A DNA stretch of 64,000 nt from positions 4,789 through 68,788 of the forward strand of contig CAYWSB010000008.1 in assembly GCA_964460465.1 (NCBI GenBank). Direction: 5' to 3'. The position numbers and the translations under genes are program-made. The DNA is from SLRI01 sp964460465. Lineage in GTDB: Bacteria; Pseudomonadota; Alphaproteobacteria; Geminicoccales; Geminicoccaceae. This document shows, piece by piece, positions 58,685-64,000 of this stretch (positions are counted from its first letter, which is position 1; each line of letters starts with the position of its first letter). The notes beneath the pieces were generated by a model. The model was not told the DNA's origin. It did no database searches and saw only the letters and a program-made list of their open reading frames with translations.

Positions 58685-59619
58685 GCGAGCACGACGGGCA
58701 GACGGCGGTCGACTGGTCGAAGGGGGCCGCCTACATCGACGGCGCCTTCATGCCGCTCGCCGAGGCGAAGATCCCGGTGACCGAATGGGGCTATCGCCGC
58801 TCCGACGTCACCTACGACGTCGCCGGCGTCTACTTCGGCGCCTTCTTCCGGCTCGACGACCATCTGGCACGGTTCCGCCGCTCGATGACGAAGCTGCGGA
58901 TGGCGCCCAGGGAAAGCGACGACGAGCTCAAGGCCATCCTGATCGAGCTCATCCGGCGGACCGGGCTCACCGAGGCCTACGTGGCGATGGATTGCGTCAG
59001 GAGCCGGCCGCCGCGCGGCATGCCGATGCTGCCGGTCAATGCGCGTTCCTACATCATCGCCTTCGCGATGCCGTGGGTCTGGGTGTTCTCCGAGGAGCAG
59101 CAGGCCAGGGGCGTGCACGCGATGATCGCCCGGACGCCACGCATCCCGACCGCCTCGGTCGATCCGACGGTCAAGAACTTCCACTGGGGCGACCTCACGG
59201 CGGCGCTCTTCGAGGCCCACGATGCCGGGTTCGACACGGCCGTGCTGCTCGATCTCGACGGCAACGTCACCGAGGGGCCGGGCTACAACGTCTTCGCCGT
59301 CCTCGACGGCACCGTGACCACGCCGCCCGAAGGGGCGCTCGAGGGGATCACCCGGCTCTCCGTCTTCGAGCTCTGCGACGACCTCGGCATCCCGCATGCG
59401 ATCCGGCCGATCGCCCGCCATGAGCTCGAGGAAGCGGACGAGATCTTCTTCTCCACCACCGCCGGCGGGATCATGCCGGTGAGCCGCCTGGGCGGGCGGA
59501 TCCTCGGCAACGACCGCCCGGGGCCGATCTCGGCCCGGCTCAGGGAGACCTTCTGGGAGCGGCGGCGGCAGGGCTGGCACGCGACCCCGATCGACTACGC
59601 GGCGGCATCGCCCAGGTGA
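58681..59619 (+). CDS. Class IV aminotransferase resembling (R)-selective amine:pyruvate transaminases
   Basis: The protein has 312 residues and is a fold type IV PLP enzyme. The PLP lysine is in DPTVKNFHWGDL, followed by EGPGYNVFAVLDG, GALEGITRLSV and FFSTTAGGIMP. The blocks AAYIDGAFMPLAEAKI, SDVTYDV, FFRLDDHLARF and KNFHWGDL closely match what I recall of the Arthrobacter (R)-amine transaminase rather than branched-chain or D-alanine enzymes. It would deaminate a chiral amine or D-amino acid produced in the pathway. The ATG overlaps the HyuB copy 2 stop (ATGA). Confidence 0.86.
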   Translation: MSEHDGQTAVDWSKGAAYIDGAFMPLAEAKIPVTEWGYRRSDVTYDVAGVYFGAFFRLDDHLARFRRSMTKLRMAPRESDDELKAILIELIRRTGLTEAYVAMDCVRSRPPRGMPMLPVNARSYIIAFAMPWVWVFSEEQQARGVHAMIARTPRIPTASVDPTVKNFHWGDLTAALFEAHDAGFDTAVLLDLDGNVTEGPGYNVFAVLDGTVTTPPEGALEGITRLSVFELCDDLGIPHAIRPIARHELEEADEIFFSTTAGGIMPVSRLGGRILGNDRPGPISARLRETFWERRRQGWHATPIDYAAASPR

Positions 59620-59672
59620 GGGCACAGGCTGCGGATCAGTGCGAGACGACGACGAGCAACGCGGGGTAGGCG

Positions 59673-61703
59673 ATGGGCATTCTGTTGGGCGCCGACATCG
59701 GCGGCACGTTCACGGATTTCGTGGCGCACGACGCGGCGACGGGGCGGACGATGGTCTGGAAGGTGCCGTCGGTCCCGGCCGACCCCGTCCGGGCGATCCT
59801 CGACGGGCTCGCGGATTTTCCGGGCCGGGATGACCTCGGGCATCTCAGGATCGGCACGACGGTCGCGACCAACGCCATCCTCGAGCGCCAGGGGGCCGTG
59901 ACCGCCTACGTCACGACCAGGGGCTTCCGCGACATCCCCTTCATCCAGCGTGGCAACCGCCGCCACCACTACGACATGAGCTGGGTGAAGCCGAAGCCGC
60001 TCTGCCTCAGGCGCCACTGCTTCGAGCTGACCGAGCGGATCGACGCCAAGGGCCGGGTGGTGACCGCCCTCGACGACGCCGAGGTCCGCCGGGTGGCCCA
60101 GGCGATCAAGGCCGTCCCCGAGATCGAGGCGGTGGCCGTCTGCCTGCTCTTCTCCTACCTCAACCCGGACCACGAGCTCCGGGTCAAGACGATCCTCGAG
60201 GAGGCGTTGCCGGGCCTTGCGATCTCGATCAGCTTCGAGGTCCTGCCGAAGTGGAAGGAGTACGAGCGGGCCTCGACGACGCTCGCCGACGCCTACCTCA
60301 AGCCGGTCGTCGGCAAGCGCCTCAACGCCATGCGCGACCGGCTCGACGCCGCCGGGATCGAGGCCCCGGCCGTGCTGATCCGCTCGAACGGCGGCGAGAT
60401 GACGCTCGAGGCCGCGGCCGCCACGCCGGTCCAGCTCCTGGTCTCGGGCCCCACCGGCGGGGTGATCGCCAGCCGCCACGTGGCCGAGCTCACCGGCATC
60501 GACCACCTCGTCACCCTCGACATGGGCGGCACCTCGACCGACGTCTCGACGGTCCTGAACCGGACGGAGACCTTCACGACGAACTTCGAGATCGAGTGGG
60601 GGGTGCCGATCCAGATCCCGATCATCGACATCCGCACCATCGGCGCCGGCGGCGGCTCGATCGCCTGGGTCGACAAGGGCGGCATGCTGCGGGTGGGGCC
60701 GGAGAGCGCCGGTGCCGATCCGGGCCCCGCGGCCTACGGCAAGGGCGGCACCAGGGCCACGGTCACCGACGCCAACGTCGTGCTCGGCCGGATCGACCCC
60801 GACAACTTCCTCGGCGGCAGCATGGCCCTCGACGTGGCCGCCGCCCAGGCCGCGATCGACCGTGTCGCGACCCGTGTCGGGCTCGGGCGCGACGCGACGG
60901 CCCTGGCCATCCTGCGCATCGCCGACAACAACATGGTGGGTGCCCTGCGCTCGGTGCTGATCGAGCGCGGCCTCGACCCCAGGGACTTCACGCTCCTGGC
61001 GTTCGGCGGCGCCGGGCCGCTGCACGCCGCCTCGCTGATCCGCGAGATGGGCATCCCGCGCGCCATCGTCCCGAACCATCCGGGCCAGTTCTCGGCCTAC
61101 GGCTTCATCCTGACCGACGCCCGGGTCGACCGGCAGCGCACCATCCAGATGACCAGCCACGGCTTCCCGGCGGCCCGCGCCCGGGCGATGCTGGCCGAGC
61201 TCGAGGCCCAGGCGCTGCAGGAGCTGCACGACCAGGACTACAAGGAGCGGATCACCGTCACCAGCAGCCTCGAGATGCGCTACCTCGGCCAGAACTACGA
61301 GCTGGAGCTGCCGATCGGCGCCGACGCGCTTGCCGACGAGCGCATACCTTTGCTCTGGCAGGCCTTCCATGCCGCGCACGAGGCCCGCTTCGGCTTCGCC
61401 ATCCCGGGCGAGCCGATCGAGATCGTCAACCTCGCCGTGACCGCCGTCTCGCGCACCGACCGGCCGCAGGACCGGGAGCTGGAGACAGGCATGCCCGAGG
61501 GCCGGGCCACGGCCGAGCGCCCGGTCCGCTTCGCCGACGGCTGGCATGACACCGCGGTCTACATGCGCAACACCCTGGCCCCCGGCCAGACGATCCAGGG
61601 TCCGGCGCTGATCGAGGAGGCCGCCTCGGTCACCGTGGTCGAGCCGGGGCAAGCCCTGGCCGTCGACCGCTTCGGGCATCTCGTGATTGGAGCAGCGTCA
61701 TGA
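59673..61703 (+). CDS. Hydantoinase/oxoprolinase family protein, HyuA-type subunit (copy 2)
   Basis: The protein has 676 residues. ASKHA loops are GADIGGTFTDFVAHD and LDMGGTSTDVSTV, then GAGGGSIAWVDKGGMLRVGPESAGADPG and LLAFGGAGPLHA. It is clearly diverged from copy 1 and nearer to the classical HyuA/AcxA pattern, with RIGTTVATNAILER near the N terminus. It overlaps the downstream HyuB by 4 bp and should form a complex with it. A 53-bp gap separates it from the transaminase gene, leaving room for a ribosome-binding site but not a clear promoter. Confidence 0.93.
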   Translation: MGILLGADIGGTFTDFVAHDAATGRTMVWKVPSVPADPVRAILDGLADFPGRDDLGHLRIGTTVATNAILERQGAVTAYVTTRGFRDIPFIQRGNRRHHYDMSWVKPKPLCLRRHCFELTERIDAKGRVVTALDDAEVRRVAQAIKAVPEIEAVAVCLLFSYLNPDHELRVKTILEEALPGLAISISFEVLPKWKEYERASTTLADAYLKPVVGKRLNAMRDRLDAAGIEAPAVLIRSNGGEMTLEAAAATPVQLLVSGPTGGVIASRHVAELTGIDHLVTLDMGGTSTDVSTVLNRTETFTTNFEIEWGVPIQIPIIDIRTIGAGGGSIAWVDKGGMLRVGPESAGADPGPAAYGKGGTRATVTDANVVLGRIDPDNFLGGSMALDVAAAQAAIDRVATRVGLGRDATALAILRIADNNMVGALRSVLIERGLDPRDFTLLAFGGAGPLHAASLIREMGIPRAIVPNHPGQFSAYGFILTDARVDRQRTIQMTSHGFPAARARAMLAELEAQALQELHDQDYKERITVTSSLEMRYLGQNYELELPIGADALADERIPLLWQAFHAAHEARFGFAIPGEPIEIVNLAVTAVSRTDRPQDRELETGMPEGRATAERPVRFADGWHDTAVYMRNTLAPGQTIQGPALIEEAASVTVVEPGQALAVDRFGHLVIGAAS

Positions 61704-63610
61704 AGTTCTCCGCCAACGGCTACTACGTCGAGCGCTACAACAAGTGCGCCAATTGCGGGATGCTGGTCTACGGCGACGGCATCAAGGGCGAGCGGCACGG
61801 CAAGCCGGCCCTCTACTGCTCCGACTGGTGCATCGAGTGGACCGCCCGGCGCGACGCCGGGCACGGCCACATCAGCCTGCCGATCCCGCGACCGCCGGCC
61901 GTCGAGCGGGCCTCCGCGCCCGACATGGTGATGATGAACATCCTCGATTCCACCATGGTCTCGATCTGCCGCGAGATGGGCATCCTCCTGATGAAGACGT
62001 CGTACTCGACGATCTTCAACGAGGGGCTCGACTTCACCTGCGCGCTCGCGGACGCCAAGGGCGACATGATCGCGTGCGCCGAGTTCTGCCCGACGATGAT
62101 CGGCGGCATGCCGCTCCTGATCAAGACCTGCTTTCAGGAGATCCCGCACGACGACATCCACGAGGGCGATGTCATCCTGCACAACGACCCCTACCGCGGC
62201 GGCCTGCACTGCCCCGAGCACACCTTCTTCAAGCCCTTCTTCAGGGACGGCGAGTTGCTCGGCTTCGCCGTGGTCATCGGCCACGTGGCCGAGATCGGCG
62301 GCATGGTGCCCGGCGCCTTCTGCGGCGAGGCCACCGAGATCTTCCACGAGGGCATGCGCGTGCCCCCGGTCAAGATCAAGAAGCGGGGCGAGGACGTCCC
62401 CGAGGTGTGGAAGCTCTTGCTCGCCAACACCCGCACGCCACGGCAGAACTACGGCGACCTCAGGGCGATGATCGGGGCGGTCGATCTCGGCGTCGACCGC
62501 ATCACCCGGATCGTGGCGAAGTACGGCCGCGAGGTCTTCAAGACCATCTGCGAGGACCTGATGGACTATGCCGAGCGGCGCATGCGGGCCGAGCTGGTGA
62601 GCTTCCCCGACGGCAAGTACTCGTTCGAGGACGTGATCGAGAACGACGGCATCGAGGCGGTGCCCTACACCGTGGCGATCGACCTGCACATCAACGGCGA
62701 CGAGCTGGTCGCCGACTACGACCGCAGCTCGCCCCAGGCCAGGGGCCCGATCAACGCCACGCTGGGTGTGGCCACCGGGGCCGTCTACAACGGCATCCTC
62801 CACGTCACCGACCCCTCGATCCCCAAGAACTCCGGCTGCTTCCGGCCGATCCGCGTGGTCTCGCCGCCCGGCAAGGTGACCAATGTCGACTACCCGGGCC
62901 CGCTCGTCGCCGGCAACACCGAGACCCATCCCAGGCTCGCCAACATCACGATCGGGGCGATGTCGCACTGCGTGCCCGAGCGCGCCATGGCGTCCGAGAG
63001 CTGCACCGGCACCAACTTCGTCTTCGGCGGCCAGCACCCGGACTACGACGAGTACTTCGCCTGCTACGACATCATGTCGGGCGGCTGGGGCGGCAGGTCC
63101 GGCCATGACGGCAACGACTGCGTGATCGCCATCAACGGCAATTGCCGCTTCAACCCGACCGAGGTGTTCGAGACGCGCTTTCCGCTCATGGTCGAGGACT
63201 GCGCCATGGACACCGATTCCGGCGGCGCCGGCGAATTCAGGGGCGGGCTCGGCTACACCCGCACACTTCGGATCACCGAGGTCACGATCACCGGCTCGCA
63301 GTGCAGCGACCGCCACGAGGTCAGGCCCTTCGCGCTCTTCGGCGGCGAGCCGGGCGGCAACGGCGCGACCCTGATCCAGAAGGCCGGCAGCGACGCCTGG
63401 CTGACCGTCAGGGAAATCTACGGCAAGGTGTCGTCGAGCAAGTACGCCAATGTCCGCTTCGAGCCCGGCGACCGCATCCGCCTCACCACGCCCGGCGGCG
63501 GCGGCTACGGCGAGCCGCGGCGCCGGGACCCGGCGCTCGTCGCCGAGGACGTCGCCGAGGGCTACGTCAGCCCGGCTGCGGCCGCACGCCTCTACGGCTG
63601 GGGGGGCTGA
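61700..63610 (+). CDS. HyuB-type subunit with fused N-terminal four-cysteine Zn-ribbon-like domain
   Basis: The protein has 636 residues. Residues 1-60 carry KCANCGMLVYG and YCSDWC, i.e. Cys16, Cys19, Cys40 and Cys44, a CxxC-x20-CxxxC zinc-binding pattern. The HyuB body follows from about residue 75 (DMVMMNILDSTMVSICREMG, ILHNDPYRGGLHCPEH, NSGCFRPIRVV, TPGGGGYGEP). In acetone-carboxylase-type enzymes a separate small zinc subunit accompanies HyuA/HyuB homologues, so the fusion suggests a carboxylase or related ligase. The start overlaps HyuA2 (ATGA). It is only distantly related to the tandem HyuB pair. Confidence 0.88.
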   Translation: MKFSANGYYVERYNKCANCGMLVYGDGIKGERHGKPALYCSDWCIEWTARRDAGHGHISLPIPRPPAVERASAPDMVMMNILDSTMVSICREMGILLMKTSYSTIFNEGLDFTCALADAKGDMIACAEFCPTMIGGMPLLIKTCFQEIPHDDIHEGDVILHNDPYRGGLHCPEHTFFKPFFRDGELLGFAVVIGHVAEIGGMVPGAFCGEATEIFHEGMRVPPVKIKKRGEDVPEVWKLLLANTRTPRQNYGDLRAMIGAVDLGVDRITRIVAKYGREVFKTICEDLMDYAERRMRAELVSFPDGKYSFEDVIENDGIEAVPYTVAIDLHINGDELVADYDRSSPQARGPINATLGVATGAVYNGILHVTDPSIPKNSGCFRPIRVVSPPGKVTNVDYPGPLVAGNTETHPRLANITIGAMSHCVPERAMASESCTGTNFVFGGQHPDYDEYFACYDIMSGGWGGRSGHDGNDCVIAINGNCRFNPTEVFETRFPLMVEDCAMDTDSGGAGEFRGGLGYTRTLRITEVTITGSQCSDRHEVRPFALFGGEPGGNGATLIQKAGSDAWLTVREIYGKVSSSKYANVRFEPGDRIRLTTPGGGGYGEPRRRDPALVAEDVAEGYVSPAAAARLYGWGG

Positions 63611-63614
63611 CGCC

Positions 63615-64000
63615 ATGTGCACGAGCACCGTCATCGACGAGGTCACGCGGCGGCGGATCGCCGCCTACGGGGCCACCTTCCGCAAGGCCACGAAGAGCCC
63701 GTTCGGTGATGCGGACGAGATCGGGATGCTCAACCTGATCACCGCGGAGTCCCGCCGGGCGATCATGGGCCGGGCCGACGTCGGCACCATGTTCGACCTC
63801 TCGGTCGACCACTTCACAGGCATGCCCGGCTGGTTCAAGGCGGGCGACCCGCCCTACCAGATCTGGATGACCCACACGCCCCGGGGCGAGGAGGCCGACG
63901 ACGTCATGGGCGTCGGCCGGCAGGCGAACGAGCTCGTCTCCTACTCGGGCGACGCGGTCTCGATGTACACCCATTGCGGCACCCACATCGATACGCTCAA
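63615..64000 (+). CDS. Cyclase / kynurenine-formamidase-like metal amidohydrolase (partial)
   Basis: Only the first 128 residues are inside the window. They include FGDADEIGMLNLITAE, FDLSVDHFTGMPGWF and the metal-binding motif HCGTHIDTL, the HxGTHxD block of the cyclase/KynB superfamily. Members hydrolyse N-formyl or cyclic amide bonds with Zn or Mn. It begins 4 bp after the HyuB3 stop and is part of the same operon. A ring-opening or deformylating step in the pathway is a fair inference. Confidence 0.85.
   Translation, partial: MCTSTVIDEVTRRRIAAYGATFRKATKSPFGDADEIGMLNLITAESRRAIMGRADVGTMFDLSVDHFTGMPGWFKAGDPPYQIWMTHTPRGEEADDVMGVGRQANELVSYSGDAVSMYTHCGTHIDTL

Overview
This window is about 64 kb of very GC-rich DNA. 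It is densely coded and carries about 50 protein genes. I saw no rRNA, tRNA, CRISPR array or insertion sequence. The glycerol importer of the GlpS/GlpT type, the FrcA-like single-domain sugar ATPase, FCD-type GntR regulators and the codon usage point to an alphaproteobacterium, probably a Rhodospirillales-like soil or aquatic lineage. The genus cannot be read from the sequence.

Layout. (1) Positions 1-3919, minus strand: a glycerol operon glpD-gpsA-glpS-glpT in which each junction down to glpS overlaps by 4 bp. (2) 4015-6053, minus: a cyclopropane-fatty-acid synthase-like methyltransferase coupled to an alpha/beta hydrolase. (3) 6170-14932, minus: the complete GlgE alpha-glucan route, glgE - treS/maltokinase fusion - glgB. 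(4) 15114-17669, minus: a small coiled-coil protein and an SPFH/NfeD membrane pair. An ACR3-type arsenite permease diverges from them. (5) 18915-28566: a sugar-catabolic cluster with a CUT2-type ABC importer, an SDR dehydrogenase, an SMP-30 lactonase, a glucarate-dehydratase-like enzyme, an aldose epimerase, a haloacetate-dehalogenase-like hydrolase and a GntR regulator. A vapBC toxin-antitoxin pair sits inside it on the opposite strand. (6) 28954-43886: an exopolysaccharide locus with an initiating sugar transferase, glycosyltransferases, flippase, polymerase, tyrosine autokinase, FkbM methyltransferase and sulfotransferase, plus a secreted protein of unknown function that carries a duplicated C-terminal module. 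(7) 44292-52716, minus: a divergent GroEL paralogue, a polyamine/spermidine-type ABC importer with a Tat-exported binding protein, a class III aminotransferase and a GntR regulator. (8) 52930-64000, plus: HyuA1-HyuB1-HyuB2-(R)-amine-transaminase-like enzyme-HyuA2-HyuB3(Zn-ribbon fusion)-cyclase, running off the window end.

How they work together. Regions 7 and 8 diverge from a shared 213-bp promoter. The 9-mer TGTGATCAC occurs both there and in front of the transporter ATPase gene. Together they look like one regulon for uptake and stepwise breakdown of an unknown nitrogenous compound, possibly a cyclic amide, amine or ketone-like substrate. This is my best candidate for an undescribed system, especially because its GroEL paralogue appears to lack two of the three ATPase aspartates, HyuB3 has a fused four-cysteine domain, and the transaminase is of the rare (R)-selective type. 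The other regions are mostly recognisable housekeeping or accessory pathways with unusual details, noted separately.
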